A stretch of 64,000 bases of DNA from Pseudomonas resinovorans NBRC 106553 (GCF_000412695.1 NC_021499.1:4464001-4528000); one strand, 5' to 3'; numbered from the stretch's first letter, positions 42,395-51,954 are shown. Program-made: numbers and translations. Notes: a model not told the origin generated them from the letters alone.

Positions 42395-43180
42395 TTACTC
42401 CGCGCCCATGAGCTCCAGGATTCGCGCATGCAGGCGTGGATCGCCACAGGCGATGACATCGCCACCGTTCTGCGCGTCGCCACCGTCCCAGCGGGTCACC
42501 ACGCCACCGGCACCCTGGATGATCGGCATCAGCGCCTGGATGTCGTAGGGTTTGAGGCCCGGATCGAGGACCACGTCCACCAGCCCCAGGGCGAGCATGC
42601 AGTAGGCGTAGCAATCCCCGCTGTAGCGCACCAGGCGCACTTCCTTGGCCAGCTTGTCGAACAGGTCGCTGTAAGGCGGCTGCTGGAAATGCTCGGGGCT
42701 GGTCACCATCAGGGTGGCGTCCGTCAGCTTGCCGCAGGCGCGGGTCTGGATCGGCCGGCCGTTGAGGGAAGCGCTGCTGCCATCGCCGACGAAGCGCTCG
42801 CGGGTGAAGGGCTGGTCCATCATGCCCAGCACCGGGCGGGTACCGTCGTTGAGGGCAATCAGGGTGCCCCAGAGCGGGATGCCGCTGATGAAGGAGCGGG
42901 TGCCGTCCACCGGGTCCAGCACCCAGGTCCAGGGTTCCTCGCCGGCAATGTTCTCTTCTTCCTCGCCCAGCACGCCGTGGCCGGGAAAGCGCTCGCCGAT
43001 CAGGGCGCGCATGGCCCGCTCGGCGCCCTTGTCGGCCAGGGTCACGGGGTCGAAGCGCTCCGCCTCCTTGTTCTCCACCTCCAGCGGCAGGCGGAAGTAG
43101 GTCAAGGTGACCCGAGCGGCGGCATCGGCCAGCTCTTCGGCGAATTCCAGGTACTCGGGTGGCAGGGTCTGGTCGTTCAT
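42395..43180 (-). CDS. hisN: Histidinol-phosphatase, inositol-monophosphatase family
   Basis: A 261-residue Mg-dependent phosphatase of the inositol-monophosphatase superfamily, the HisN type that removes phosphate from histidinol phosphate in histidine synthesis. Metal-site motifs are present: DPVTLADKGAERAM, GEEEEN, WVLDPVDGTRSFI (with the canonical DPxDGT) and YSGDCYAYCMLALG. The Pseudomonas HisN pattern of PVLGMMDQPF also fits. It is alone in its unit, away from other his genes, as is usual for this enzyme. Related IMPases with other substrates cannot be fully excluded. Confidence 0.82.
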   Translation of the reverse strand: MNDQTLPPEYLEFAEELADAAARVTLTYFRLPLEVENKEAERFDPVTLADKGAERAMRALIGERFPGHGVLGEEEENIAGEEPWTWVLDPVDGTRSFISGIPLWGTLIALNDGTRPVLGMMDQPFTRERFVGDGSSASLNGRPIQTRACGKLTDATLMVTSPEHFQQPPYSDLFDKLAKEVRLVRYSGDCYAYCMLALGLVDVVLDPGLKPYDIQALMPIIQGAGGVVTRWDGGDAQNGGDVIACGDPRLHARILELMGAE

Positions 43181-43232
43181 GGGGACTCCGGTCTACAAGC
43201 CAATCTGCTGAATTGCAGCATAGGTCAGGTAC

Positions 43233-43263
43233 CCAGGCTGCCGGCGAAGCGCCGGCAGCCTGG
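43233..43263. terminator. Stable hairpin between cysteine hydrolase and hisN
   Basis: CCAGGCTGCCGGC-GAAGC-GCCGGCAGCCTGG is a perfect 13-pair stem, downstream of the cysteine hydrolase gene on the minus strand. No T-tract follows. Confidence 0.5.
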
Positions 43264-43323
43264 CGCCGGAAGTTTACAGCGAGTTAGTCGGTGTCCGCTC
43301 TCGGCTGCATCGCCGTCCGGGGA

Positions 43324-43878
43324 TCAGCCCTGCCGTGCGAGGTATTCGTCGGTGGAAATCACCGAGGCGTAGCCGAAGCCAAGGGCGGCCATGAAGGCGG
43401 CGTGGACCTGCTCGGCGGGTACGACCTTGCCGTTGAACTCCAGGTCCCGCGAGGCACAGGCATCGTGGATCACCGTGGCGTCGTAGCCGAAGTCCACGGC
43501 GGCGCGAGTGATGCCGTCGACGCACATGTGGCTCATGTTGCCGACGATGGTGACCTTCTCCACGCCGTTGCGTTCGAGCACGGCCTTGAGGTCGGTTTCC
43601 CGGAAGGAGTTGATGAAGTTCTTCAGCACCACGTGCTCGTCGGGGGTGTTCTTCACCTTGTCGTGCAGCTGCGCGCCTTCGGAGCCGGGGCGGAAGAAGG
43701 GGGCATCCTGGGTGGGGAACTCATGGCGGATATGCACCACCAGGTCACCGGTATTGCGCGCATCGGCGATCAGCCGGGCGGCGTTGTCGGCTGCGGCGTC
43801 GACGCCGTGCAGGGTCCAGCGGCCGCCGGGGAAATAGTCATTCTGGATGTCGACTACGATCAGGGCTTGCTTGCTCAT
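43324..43878 (-). CDS. Isochorismatase-like cysteine hydrolase
   Basis: A 184-residue cysteine hydrolase of the isochorismatase/nicotinamidase superfamily. The catalytic triad is visible: Asp in VVDIQNDYFPGG (about residue 9), Lys in HVVLKNFIN and Cys in NMSHMCVDGITRAA (about residue 118), the last preceded by the usual non-prolyl cis-peptide region. The substrate could be an amide or a related compound. It is divergent from a GlxA-type regulator gene 107 bases away, which probably controls it. Confidence 0.85.
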   Translation of the reverse strand: MSKQALIVVDIQNDYFPGGRWTLHGVDAAADNAARLIADARNTGDLVVHIRHEFPTQDAPFFRPGSEGAQLHDKVKNTPDEHVVLKNFINSFRETDLKAVLERNGVEKVTIVGNMSHMCVDGITRAAVDFGYDATVIHDACASRDLEFNGKVVPAEQVHAAFMAALGFGYASVISTDEYLARQG

Positions 43879-43985
43879 GCTGTTCACCTCGGGTTGTTGT
43901 GGTGGTGGAACCTGGGGCCTAAGGTGAACCTCGCGGCGCCGGTTGAGGATCGGCGCGACCGACAAAATCGCAGGAAAAACTGACA

Positions 43986-44966
43986 ATGACGACCCAGCTC
44001 GAGATCGGCCTGCTGCTCTATCCCGGTGCCCAACTGGCGGCGGCCCATGGCCTTTCCGACCTCTTCATGGTGGCCAACCGCATGGCCGCCGAGCGCGCCG
44101 GCGCGGACTTGCCGGTGCTGCGCGTGCGCCACTGGGCCGCGGGCGAGGATGGTGAAATAGGCTGCACCCTGGACAGCCATCCGGGCACCGACAGCCGTCC
44201 CACGGTGGTGGTGCTGCCGCCCTGCCTCGGCTCGCTGCCATCCTCCGAGGCACTGCAGCCCTTCGCCGATTGGCTGCACCGCCAGCATGCGACGGGCGCC
44301 ACCCTGAGTTCGGTGTGCGCGGGCGCCTACCTGCTGGCCCAGACCGGCCTGCTCAAGGGCCGGGTGCTGACCACCCACTGGAGCCTGGCCAAGGACCTCG
44401 GCGAGCGCTTTCCCGACCTCCGGGTGGACGCCGACAAGCTGGTGGTGGACGACGGCGACATCATCACCGCCGGCGGCGTGATGGCCTGGACCGACCTCGG
44501 CCTGGCCCTGGTGGACCGCCTGCTGGGGCCGACCATCGCCGCGGAAACCGCGCGCTTCCTGGTGCTCGACCTGACCCGCCACTCCCAGCAGTACTTCCGC
44601 AGCTTCACCCCTACCCTCACCCACGGCGACGCGTCGGTGCTCAAGGTCCAGCACTGGCTGCAACGCGAGGACGCGCGCAACGTCGACCTCGCCACCATGG
44701 CCGCCCAGGCCGGGCTCGGCGAACGCACCTTCCTGCGGCGCTTCCAGCAGGCCACCGGCATGCGTCCCACCGAATACTGCCAGCAGCTGCGCGCCGCCAA
44801 GGCCCGCGAACTGCTGGAGCTGACCAACCGTTCGGTGGACCAGATCGCCTGGGAAGTCGGCTACCAGGACCCGGCGGCCTTTCGCAAGGTGTTCAACAAG
44901 ATGGTCGGGCTATCGCCCACGGACTACCGGCGACGCTTCGGCCAACGTAGCGCGGAGCGGGGATGA
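43986..44966 (+). CDS. GlxA-family AraC-type transcriptional regulator
   Basis: A 326-residue regulator with an N-terminal DJ-1/PfpI-like domain (LLLYPGAQLAAAHGLSDLF, and the nucleophile-elbow-like SSVCAGAYLLAQTGLL) and a C-terminal AraC domain with two helix-turn-helices (LATMAAQAGLGERTFLRRFQ and VDQIAWEVGYQDPAAFRKVF). These sense small molecules and act as activators. It is divergent from the cysteine hydrolase gene, its likely target. Confidence 0.9.
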   Translation: MTTQLEIGLLLYPGAQLAAAHGLSDLFMVANRMAAERAGADLPVLRVRHWAAGEDGEIGCTLDSHPGTDSRPTVVVLPPCLGSLPSSEALQPFADWLHRQHATGATLSSVCAGAYLLAQTGLLKGRVLTTHWSLAKDLGERFPDLRVDADKLVVDDGDIITAGGVMAWTDLGLALVDRLLGPTIAAETARFLVLDLTRHSQQYFRSFTPTLTHGDASVLKVQHWLQREDARNVDLATMAAQAGLGERTFLRRFQQATGMRPTEYCQQLRAAKARELLELTNRSVDQIAWEVGYQDPAAFRKVFNKMVGLSPTDYRRRFGQRSAERG

Positions 44967-44996
44967 CGCCCCAACGGCATCTACGTCAGCTGTTGT

Positions 44997-45089
44997 GTAG
45001 GAGCGAATTCATTCGCGAAAGGAGCGCGTAGCGCTCCCCCGGGATTCAGGCAGGACTGCGTCCTGCATCGCGATTGAAATCGCTCCTAC
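44997..45089. repeat. REP-type inverted repeat
   Basis: GTAGGAGCGAATTCATTCGC on the left faces CGATTGAAATCGCTCCTAC on the right. An inner GGAGCGCGTAGCGCTCC hairpin is present. It lies between the convergent regulator and small-protein genes. The right end overlaps the last codons of the latter. Confidence 0.87.
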
Positions 45090-45424
45090 GGGGAGAGCGG
45101 CTCCGGTTCCCCATCCCGCACCTCGGTGTCGCGAAACACCCCCAGCTCGGGATCGAAGGTGCGGATCAGCACCTGGGGTTTCTCGGTACTGACCCGGGGC
45201 AGCTGGGCATCGCGGAACTGGTGGTAGTCGGGCACCACCACGAATTGCTGCGGTGGCAGGTCGGCGAAGGGCCGGGGCGGTGGCGACACGTAGGTCTGCA
45301 GGGGCCCGCTGCGGTACTGGGTGGTGCCGAGGTAGGGCCCGAGCCCGTAGTAGGTATCGCCATAGCCGCTGGCGAAGGCGCCCGGCGCGGCCAGGCTGAG
45401 CAACAGGATTCCGAGGCGTGCCAT
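45086..45424 (-). CDS. Small periplasmic Pro/Tyr-rich protein, unknown
   Basis: A 112-residue protein with a signal peptide (LGILLLSLAAPGAFA-SG) and a Pro-, Tyr- and Phe-rich mature part (YYGLGPYLGTTQYRSGPLQ, VSPPPRPFADLPPQQF). No family recognised. The ATG at 45424 is chosen because a signal peptide follows directly and GGAG lies upstream. Its last codon abuts the REP element. Confidence 0.6.
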   Translation of the reverse strand: MARLGILLLSLAAPGAFASGYGDTYYGLGPYLGTTQYRSGPLQTYVSPPPRPFADLPPQQFVVVPDYHQFRDAQLPRVSTEKPQVLIRTFDPELGVFRDTEVRDGEPEPLSP

Positions 45425-45540
45425 GACGGCGCCCTCCAGGGTGAATCCCCCAAGGTCTTCAGTTATAGCACCGGGCTCCGCACCCGCCTCAGCGAGCGCG
45501 GTCCAATGCCTTGTCGACACCGATGAAGAGGTGATCCGCC

Positions 45541-46197
45541 ATGTCCCGGCCTGCCCTGCTCCTTGCCGTGCTCGTCAGTACCCTGGCCTACCTGGGCCTG
45601 GCCATACTCGGCCTGGGCGGGTTCGCCCCCTTCTTCTCCCAGCCGGCGCTGCTGGCCCTGACCCTGGTGGTGTTCGCCCTGGCCCTGGTGGCGCCCTTCA
45701 CCGCCGGCAACCTCAGCAGCGGTGTCCGCGAGGACCGCGACAACCGCTGGGTACTGGCGGCCTTCGGTATCCTCGGCCTGCTCAGCGCGTACCTGCCGGC
45801 CTGGGACGACCGCCACGATTTCTGGACCTTCGGCGGCGACGGCATGCGCTGGGCCGGCGTGCTGCTGTTCGCCCTCGGCGGCGCCCTGCGGATGTGGCCG
45901 GTCTTCGTGCTGGGCAACCGCTTCAGCGGCCTGGTGGCCATCCAGCCCGGCCACCGGCTGGTGACCGACGGTGTCTACAGCGTGATCCGCCATCCCAGCT
46001 ACCTGGGCCTGATGGTCGCGTCCCTGGGCTGGGCCCTGGCCTTCCGTTCCGGCATCGGCCTGCTGCTGGTGGCCCTGACCCTGCCGCCACTGCTGGCGCG
46101 CATTCGCGCCGAGGAGCGGCTACTGCGCTCGGAGTTCGGCGCGCAATACGAGGCCTACTGCGCGCGCACCTCGCGGCTGCTCCCCGGCCTGTACTAG
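45541..46197 (+). CDS. Isoprenylcysteine methyltransferase-family membrane protein
   Basis: A 218-residue protein with five or six membrane segments and the ICMT/PEMT C-terminal motif (GHRLVTDGVYSVIRHPSYLG, then AEERLLRSEFGAQYEAYCARTSRLLPGL in the usual place). Bacterial members methylate small hydrophobic or isoprenoid-like molecules or lipids, usually unknown. It is a single gene. Confidence 0.82.
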   Translation: MSRPALLLAVLVSTLAYLGLAILGLGGFAPFFSQPALLALTLVVFALALVAPFTAGNLSSGVREDRDNRWVLAAFGILGLLSAYLPAWDDRHDFWTFGGDGMRWAGVLLFALGGALRMWPVFVLGNRFSGLVAIQPGHRLVTDGVYSVIRHPSYLGLMVASLGWALAFRSGIGLLLVALTLPPLLARIRAEERLLRSEFGAQYEAYCARTSRLLPGLY

Positions 46198-46308
46198 ACC
46201 GTTGATCCCGGAAGCTCGAACCGCTGCCGGACCCGTGGAGTCAAAATCCCCGACACAAACCAAAGGCCCGACGCCAGCCTGTGGCATCCAGGGCCCGGAG
46301 GATTGCCG

Positions 46309-46593
46309 ATGATCACGCACTACAGGATCGACGGGCATCTCGCCTGTGGCCGTCATGGCGACAACCTGCTCGCCACCAGCGAACTGGCACGGGTGAAGTG
46401 CCGCAACTGCCGCAACACCGATGTCTTCAAGGAAGCCCGCCGCGACTCCCGCAACGCCGCGCGCCGAGCAGCACGCCGGGCCAAGGCGTCGCGGGCAGCC
46501 AATGATTGGCGCTTGTCCTGGGAAGCCAGGCTCGCTGCCATGCCGGGGCGCCAGCGCCTGCCACGCGGTTTCGGCGACCAGCATTACGTCTGA
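46309..46593 (+). CDS. Small basic protein with CxxC motif, unknown
   Basis: A 94-residue protein with a Cys pair at VKCRNCRN and an upstream HLACGRHG that together could bind zinc, then a very basic Arg/Ala helix (EARRDSRNAARRAARRAK). GGAGG lies seven bases before the ATG, a strong site. It could bind nucleic acid. No family recognised. Confidence 0.6.
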   Translation: MITHYRIDGHLACGRHGDNLLATSELARVKCRNCRNTDVFKEARRDSRNAARRAARRAKASRAANDWRLSWEARLAAMPGRQRLPRGFGDQHYV

Positions 46594-46620
46594 CCCGATT
46601 GCGCCCGCCGGCTCTGTCCC

Positions 46621-46941
46621 TCAGAGCCGGCGGCGCTCGGCGCTGATCTCCGGCAGGTCGGTGCGGCGCAGATAGACCAGCAGCGCATCGCAGAGGTTGA
46701 GGCGGTCGTTGATGTTCTGCTCCAGCAGGATCTGCAGGCATTCGCGGCTGAGGGTCATGACCTGGGCGTTCTTCACCACCCAGACGAACTCATTGGCCGG
46801 CGTGATGCTGTCGTCGGGCACATCCATGCCGAACGAATCCTCGCTGAAGCGCACGATGTACTTGCCCAGCTTGCGGTTGAAACCGACGAACCCCAGGAGG
46901 GCGTCGGCGGCCTTGCAGATATCGGTGGATGTGGTGCTCAT
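46621..46941 (-). CDS. Small protein of unknown function (106 residues)
   Basis: A 106-residue soluble protein with a mixed alpha/beta composition (ALLGFVGFNRKLGKYIVRFSED and VMTLSRECLQILLEQNINDRLNLCDALLVYLR, divided by ITPANEFVWVV). No signal peptide or membrane segment. Starts at ATG 46941; longer in-frame extensions have no ribosome site. No family recognised. Confidence 0.6.
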   Translation of the reverse strand: MSTTSTDICKAADALLGFVGFNRKLGKYIVRFSEDSFGMDVPDDSITPANEFVWVVKNAQVMTLSRECLQILLEQNINDRLNLCDALLVYLRRTDLPEISAERRRL

Positions 46942-47162
46942 GCATAACTTCCCAGTCTGGAGAGATACGGGTTGCGCACGCATGAAAGGCAGGAAGCTCC
47001 CACTCTGGCCGGTGGGTAGGCCGGCCATTCTGCCAGCCCAGGCCAGCGCCGGGGATAGCCCCCCGGGAGGCGCGTTGTCGCACCCCCGGCGTGGGTCATG
47101 GGGCTGCGCTGGCTGCCCTGAAAGAGCACGGGGCCGGTAAGCGGCCCCGGAGTGATGTCGGC

Positions 47163-48506
47163 TCAGTGCGCCGGCTGGACGATGGCGTTGCCCGGCAGCG
47201 CCGGCAGCCGCGCTAGGTGCAGGGCCACGGCCACCGCCAGCACCAGCAGGCCGCCGATGAACAGGCCCACGCCTTCCCAGCCATAGTAGTGCCAGGCCAG
47301 GCCACCGCCGGTGCCGGCCAGGCTGGAGCCCACGTAGTAGCAGAACAGGTACAGCGACGAGGCCTGGCCCTTGGCGCGCTGGGCGCGGCGGCCGATCCAG
47401 CTGCTGGCCACCGAGTGGGCGCCGAAGAAGCCGAAGGTGAAGATCGCCATGCCGGCCAGGATCAGCCCCAGGGGCTCGAACAGGGTCAGCAGCAGGCCGC
47501 CCAGCATCAGCGAGATGGCGGCCCAGAGCACCTTGCGCCGGCCCACCTTGTCCGCCAGGGAACCGACCCAGGCCGAGCTGTAGATGCCCGAGAGGTAGAC
47601 CACCGACAGCACGCCCACCACCGACTGGGTCATCTGGTAGGGCGAGGCCAGCAGGCGGTAGCCGATGTAGTTGAACAGGGTGACGAAGGCGCCCATCAGC
47701 AGGAAGCCGGTGAGGAACAGCCAGGGCAGGCCGGCGTCACGGAAATGCATCTTGTAGCCGTCGACCAGGGTGGCGAGCTTCAGCGGCTGCGGGCGGAAGT
47801 GCTTCGATTCCGGCAACACCCGCCAGAACACCACGCCGGCCAGCAGCGCCAGGCCGCCGAGCACCGCCAGGGCGGCATGCCAGGAAATGAAGTCCACCAT
47901 CACGCCGCTGATCAGGCGACCGCTCATGCCGCCAATCGCGTTGCCACCGATGTACAGGCCCATGGACAGCCCGAGGTGGTGCGGGTGGATCTCCTCGCTC
48001 AGGTAGGTCATGGCCACCGCGGCCAGCCCGCTGAGGGACAGGCCCACCAGGGCGCGCATCAGCAGCACGCCTTCCCAGGTCGGCATGGCCGCGCTGGCCA
48101 GTGTGAACAGTGCGGCGGCGATCAGCGATACCACCATCACCGGCTTGCGGCCGATGGCGTCGGACAGCGGGCCGGTCACCAGCAGGCCGAGGGCCAGCAT
48201 GGCGGTGGACACCGACAGCGCCAGGCTGCTCTGGGTCGCGGTAATGGAGAAGGCCTTGGACAGCACCGGCATCATCGGCTGGATGCAGTACAGCAGGGCG
48301 AAGGTGGCGAAACCACCGGAGAACAGGGCGAGGGAGGTGCGGCGGAACTGCGCCGTGCCCTTGCGGATGTAGGTGGAGAGTTCGGCGTCGTTGGCGGCGG
48401 TGTCCGACAGGGCCAGGCCCACCTCGGGTTCCGCCGCGCTAAACGCGGGTTCGTCTGCGGATTGCTGTACTGCCTGGGATTTGCTCACGGGGGCACCTTC
48501 GGGCAT
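47163..48506 (-). CDS. MFS transporter (YnfM-like)
   Basis: A 447-residue major facilitator transporter with 12 membrane segments after a long hydrophilic N-terminus of about 55 residues. The loop 2-3 motif GPLSDAIGRKPVMV and the matching GSLADKVGRRKVL are present. It resembles the arabinose-efflux-like YnfM group, and the substrate is unknown. It is divergent from the LysR gene at 48662, a common arrangement in which the regulator controls the exporter. Confidence 0.85.
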   Translation of the reverse strand: MPEGAPVSKSQAVQQSADEPAFSAAEPEVGLALSDTAANDAELSTYIRKGTAQFRRTSLALFSGGFATFALLYCIQPMMPVLSKAFSITATQSSLALSVSTAMLALGLLVTGPLSDAIGRKPVMVVSLIAAALFTLASAAMPTWEGVLLMRALVGLSLSGLAAVAMTYLSEEIHPHHLGLSMGLYIGGNAIGGMSGRLISGVMVDFISWHAALAVLGGLALLAGVVFWRVLPESKHFRPQPLKLATLVDGYKMHFRDAGLPWLFLTGFLLMGAFVTLFNYIGYRLLASPYQMTQSVVGVLSVVYLSGIYSSAWVGSLADKVGRRKVLWAAISLMLGGLLLTLFEPLGLILAGMAIFTFGFFGAHSVASSWIGRRAQRAKGQASSLYLFCYYVGSSLAGTGGGLAWHYYGWEGVGLFIGGLLVLAVAVALHLARLPALPGNAIVQPAH

Positions 48507-48661
48507 TGGTGGCGAGCAGGCACAACGAGGCCGTGCCGCCTGAATCAGGGGCTGGAGAATTCGTTGTTGGGTTTATGGTGCGAAGCATATCGGCGGGTGT
48601 TTATTATCTCCAATATATTGTTCGACACGTTTGATACGTAAAAAATATCGATAGGTAATCC

Positions 48662-49600
48662 ATGGAACTGAGACATCTGCGCTACTTCATCGCCGTCGCC
48701 GAGGAGCTGCATTTCGGCCGTGCCGCCGAACAGCTGGGCATCTCCCAGCCGCCCCTGAGCCAACAGATACAGGCCCTGGAAGAAGAAATCGGCGCACGCC
48801 TGCTGGAGCGCACCAACCGCCGGGTGGAACTGACCGAGGCCGGCCGCCGCTTTCTCGACGAAGCCCGGCAGGTGCTGGCCCAGGTGGACAAGGCGGTGCA
48901 ACTGGCACGCCGCGCCCATCGGGGCGAACTGGGCTCGCTGAAGGTGGGCTTCACCTCCTCGGCGCCCTTCACCTCCACCATTCCCCGCAGCATCCACGCC
49001 TTCCGCCAGGCCTACCCCGACGTGCACCTGGAACTCACCGAGGGCAGCAGCGCGGAAACCGTCAAGGCGCTGCTGGAAGACAGCCTGCAAGTGGGGGTGA
49101 TCCGTCCCCTGAGCCTGCCGGAGACGCTTGAGGCGGTTGAGCTGTTCCGCGAGCCCCTGGTGGCGGTGCTGCGCGCCGACCACCCGCTGGCCGAAGGCAG
49201 CGAGGACGGCATCGCCGTCGGCGCCCTGGCCGAGGAGCCCTTCGTGTTCTTCCCACGGACTTTCGGCACGGGCCTCTACGACCAGTTGCTGGCCCTCGCC
49301 CGCGAGGCCGGCTACACCCCGCGCATCGCCCAGGAAGCCAGCGAGGCCATGACCATCATCGGCCTGGTCTCGGCGGGGCTCGGGGTCTCGGTGTTGCCGG
49401 CGTCCTTCCGCCGCATGCGGGTGGACGGCGTGGTCTATCGCACCCTGCTGGACCCCGGCGCCACCACCGCGGTCTGGCTGGTACGCCGCCGCGACGAACG
49501 CTCGCCCCTGGCCCACGCCTTCATCGAGCTGGTGACCCGCGAAGCCGCCGCGATCCTCGAACGCCGGCCCCAGGTTGCCGGGGCGACACCGGCCGGTTGA
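48662..49600 (+). CDS. LysR-family transcriptional regulator
   Basis: A 312-residue LysR protein with the N-terminal helix-turn-helix (MELRHLRYFIAVAEELHFGRAAEQLGISQPPLSQQIQALE is split over the usual helices) and a periplasmic-binding-protein-like effector domain (LKVGFTSSAPFTSTIPRS; GLVSAGLGVSVLPASFRR). It is divergent from the MFS gene across a 155-base AT-rich gap, which suggests it regulates that exporter in response to an unknown ligand. Confidence 0.9.
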   Translation: MELRHLRYFIAVAEELHFGRAAEQLGISQPPLSQQIQALEEEIGARLLERTNRRVELTEAGRRFLDEARQVLAQVDKAVQLARRAHRGELGSLKVGFTSSAPFTSTIPRSIHAFRQAYPDVHLELTEGSSAETVKALLEDSLQVGVIRPLSLPETLEAVELFREPLVAVLRADHPLAEGSEDGIAVGALAEEPFVFFPRTFGTGLYDQLLALAREAGYTPRIAQEASEAMTIIGLVSAGLGVSVLPASFRRMRVDGVVYRTLLDPGATTAVWLVRRRDERSPLAHAFIELVTREAAAILERRPQVAGATPAG

Positions 49601-49783
49601 TGAAACAGTCCGATACACCTTGCCCGGGATCGCCGCCCGCGCTCGACGTTTTCTTCACATTCCTTTTGGCAGAGTCCGCCCGTTTCGACGGGCCTTTCCG
49701 GAACCGGTGTGCCATCTCGCGGTCTTCTTGCCTCCGGCATCGCCGACAACAAAGGTGCCGTCCCGTCTTGAGTACACCTATGG

Positions 49784-51880
49784 ATGCTTGATCGCATGAC
49801 TGCAACGGAACCCGTAACCACCCGGTCGCCCATCTCCCGGGCCTACACCCCGACCATCAGGAGCCACCTCGCCTTCACCCTGCTCAGCGCCCTCGCGCTG
49901 ATGGTGATGTACAGCCTGCTGCGCCTGGCCATGCTGGTGTACAACAGCGACCAGATCGGCGACAGCCCGGCCTCGGTGTTCGTCGAGGCGTTCTTCAACG
50001 GCCTGCGCTTCGACCTGCGGGTGGTGGTGTTCGCCTGTGCGCCCCTGCTGCTCTGCCTGCTCAGCGTCCGCGCCATGGCCGCGCGGACCCTGCAACGCAT
50101 CTGGCTGACGCTCTTCGCCAGCCTCACGCTGTTCCTCGGCATCAGCGAGCTGGACTTCTACCGCGAGTTCCACCAGCGCCTGAACAGCCTGGTCTTCCAG
50201 TACCTGCAGGAAGACCTGGGCACGGTCGCCAGCATGATCTGGAACGGCTTCCCGGTGGGCCGCTACCTGATCGCCTGGGCCCTGGCCACCGCCCTGCTCT
50301 ACCTGCTGTTCCGCAGCCTCGACCTGCGCAGCCGCTCCCGCGCCATTGCCACGCAACCCGCCACGACGCGCCGCCATGCACCCTGGTTCGGTCGCCTGGC
50401 GGTCTTCATGGTCTGCCTGGTGGTGGCCGTGGTCGCCGCCCGTGGCCACCTGCGCCAGGGCCCGCCGCTGCGCTGGGGCGACGCCTTCACCACCGACTCC
50501 ATGTTCGCCAACCAGCTCGGCCTGAACGGCACCCTGACCCTGGTGGACGCCGCCAAGAACAGCTTCTCGTCCCACCGCGACAACGCCTGGAAGGCCACCC
50601 TGCCCGAGGACGAGGCCCTGGCCGCCGTCCGCGAGATGCTGCTGACCCCCAACGACAAGCTGGTGGACGCCGACTCGGCCGCCATCCGCCGCGACTTCAC
50701 GCCGCCGGCCGAAGGCACCCTGCCGATCCGCAACGTGGTGGTGATCCTCATGGAGAGCTTCGCCGGCCGCTATGTCGGCGCCATGGGCGACGGCAACGGC
50801 ATCACCCCCTACTTCGACGCCCTGGCCAAGGAGGGTCTGCTGTTCGACCGCTTCTTCTCCAACGGCACCCACACCCACCAGGGCATGTTCGCCACCATGG
50901 CGTGCTTCCCCAACCTGCCGAGCTTCGAGTACCTGATGCGCACCCCCGAGGGCGCGCACAAGTTCTCCGGCCTGCCGCAGTTGCTCAGCGCCCGCGACTA
51001 CAACGACCTCTACGTCTACAACGGCAACTTCCAGTGGGATAACCAGTCCGGCTTCTTCAGCAACCAGGGCATGACCCGCTTCATCGGCCGCGAGGACTTC
51101 GTCAACCCGGTGTTCATGGACAAGACCTGGGGCGTGTCCGACCAGGACATGTTCGACCGTGGTGCCGCCGAACTGGCCAAGATGCCCAGCGACAAGCCGT
51201 TCTACGCGCTGCTGCAGACCCTCTCCAACCACACGCCCTATGCCCTGCCGGCCGAACTGCCGGTGGAGAAGGTCACCGGCCACGGCGCCCATGACGAGCA
51301 CCTGACCGCCATGCGCTACGCCGACTGGGCCCTCGGCCAGTTCTTCGAGAAGGCGCGCAAGGAGCCCTACTTCAAGGACACCCTGTTCGTGGTGGTGGGC
51401 GACCATGGTTTCGGCAGCGACAAGCAGCTCACCGAGATGGACCTGTTCCGCTTCAACGTGCCGCTGCTGCTGATCGGCCCCGGCCTGCAGGAGAAGTTCG
51501 GCGCCCTCAACCACAGCGTCGGCACCCAGATCGACGTGGTGCCCACCATCATGGGCCGCCTCGGCGGCGACGTCCGCCACCAGTGCTGGGGCCGCGACCT
51601 GCTGAACCTGCCGGAAGGCGATCCGGGCATCGGCGTGATCAAGCCGTCCGGTAGCGACCAGACCGTGGCCATCGTCAGCGCCGACCGCATCCTGGTGCAG
51701 CCCAAGGACTTCCCGGCGCGCCTCTACCAGTACCAGCTGGGTGCCGACGCCAAGGTCGAGCGCATCCCCGGCGACAGCGACCCGCGCCTGCACAAGTACC
51801 TGGAAGCCTTCCTCCAGACCGCCACCGGTAGCCTGCTGAACAACACCACGGGCGTCGAAGACGCCAAGCAGCACCAGTGA
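49784..51880 (+). CDS. LTA synthase-like sulfatase-superfamily membrane protein
   Basis: A 698-residue membrane enzyme of the LtaS/alkaline-phosphatase superfamily. About five membrane segments occupy residues 25-215. The extracytoplasmic catalytic domain has the metal/nucleophile region VVVILMESFAGR and NGTHTHQGMFATMACFPN, plus GDHGFGS for the second metal site. In Gram-negative bacteria these proteins add phosphoglycerol or phosphoethanolamine-like groups to glycans or lipids. The exact substrate is unknown. Single-gene unit, followed by a REP element. Confidence 0.85.
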   Translation: MLDRMTATEPVTTRSPISRAYTPTIRSHLAFTLLSALALMVMYSLLRLAMLVYNSDQIGDSPASVFVEAFFNGLRFDLRVVVFACAPLLLCLLSVRAMAARTLQRIWLTLFASLTLFLGISELDFYREFHQRLNSLVFQYLQEDLGTVASMIWNGFPVGRYLIAWALATALLYLLFRSLDLRSRSRAIATQPATTRRHAPWFGRLAVFMVCLVVAVVAARGHLRQGPPLRWGDAFTTDSMFANQLGLNGTLTLVDAAKNSFSSHRDNAWKATLPEDEALAAVREMLLTPNDKLVDADSAAIRRDFTPPAEGTLPIRNVVVILMESFAGRYVGAMGDGNGITPYFDALAKEGLLFDRFFSNGTHTHQGMFATMACFPNLPSFEYLMRTPEGAHKFSGLPQLLSARDYNDLYVYNGNFQWDNQSGFFSNQGMTRFIGREDFVNPVFMDKTWGVSDQDMFDRGAAELAKMPSDKPFYALLQTLSNHTPYALPAELPVEKVTGHGAHDEHLTAMRYADWALGQFFEKARKEPYFKDTLFVVVGDHGFGSDKQLTEMDLFRFNVPLLLIGPGLQEKFGALNHSVGTQIDVVPTIMGRLGGDVRHQCWGRDLLNLPEGDPGIGVIKPSGSDQTVAIVSADRILVQPKDFPARLYQYQLGADAKVERIPGDSDPRLHKYLEAFLQTATGSLLNNTTGVEDAKQHQ

Positions 51881-51884
51881 TGAG

Positions 51885-51954
51885 GTAGGAGCGAATTCAT
51901 TCGCGAAACGGACCCACGGGCCTCACGGCCCTTCGCGATTGAAATCGCTCCTAC
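51885..51954. repeat. REP-type inverted repeat
   Basis: GTAGGAGCGAATTCATTCGC on the left faces CGATTGAAATCGCTCCTAC on the right, with a short GGGCC-TCAC-GGCCC hairpin in the middle. It begins 4 bases after the LTA-synthase-like gene. The rest of the gap to 52147 holds an AT-rich stretch (52065-52105) that probably contains the maiA promoter. Confidence 0.87.

Noticed and set aside
49778..51874. A 698-residue open frame on the minus strand mirroring the LTA-synthase-like gene
   Set aside because: Same length as the real gene and composed of Gln/Gly/His-rich sequence without domains; an effect of high GC in the third codon position.
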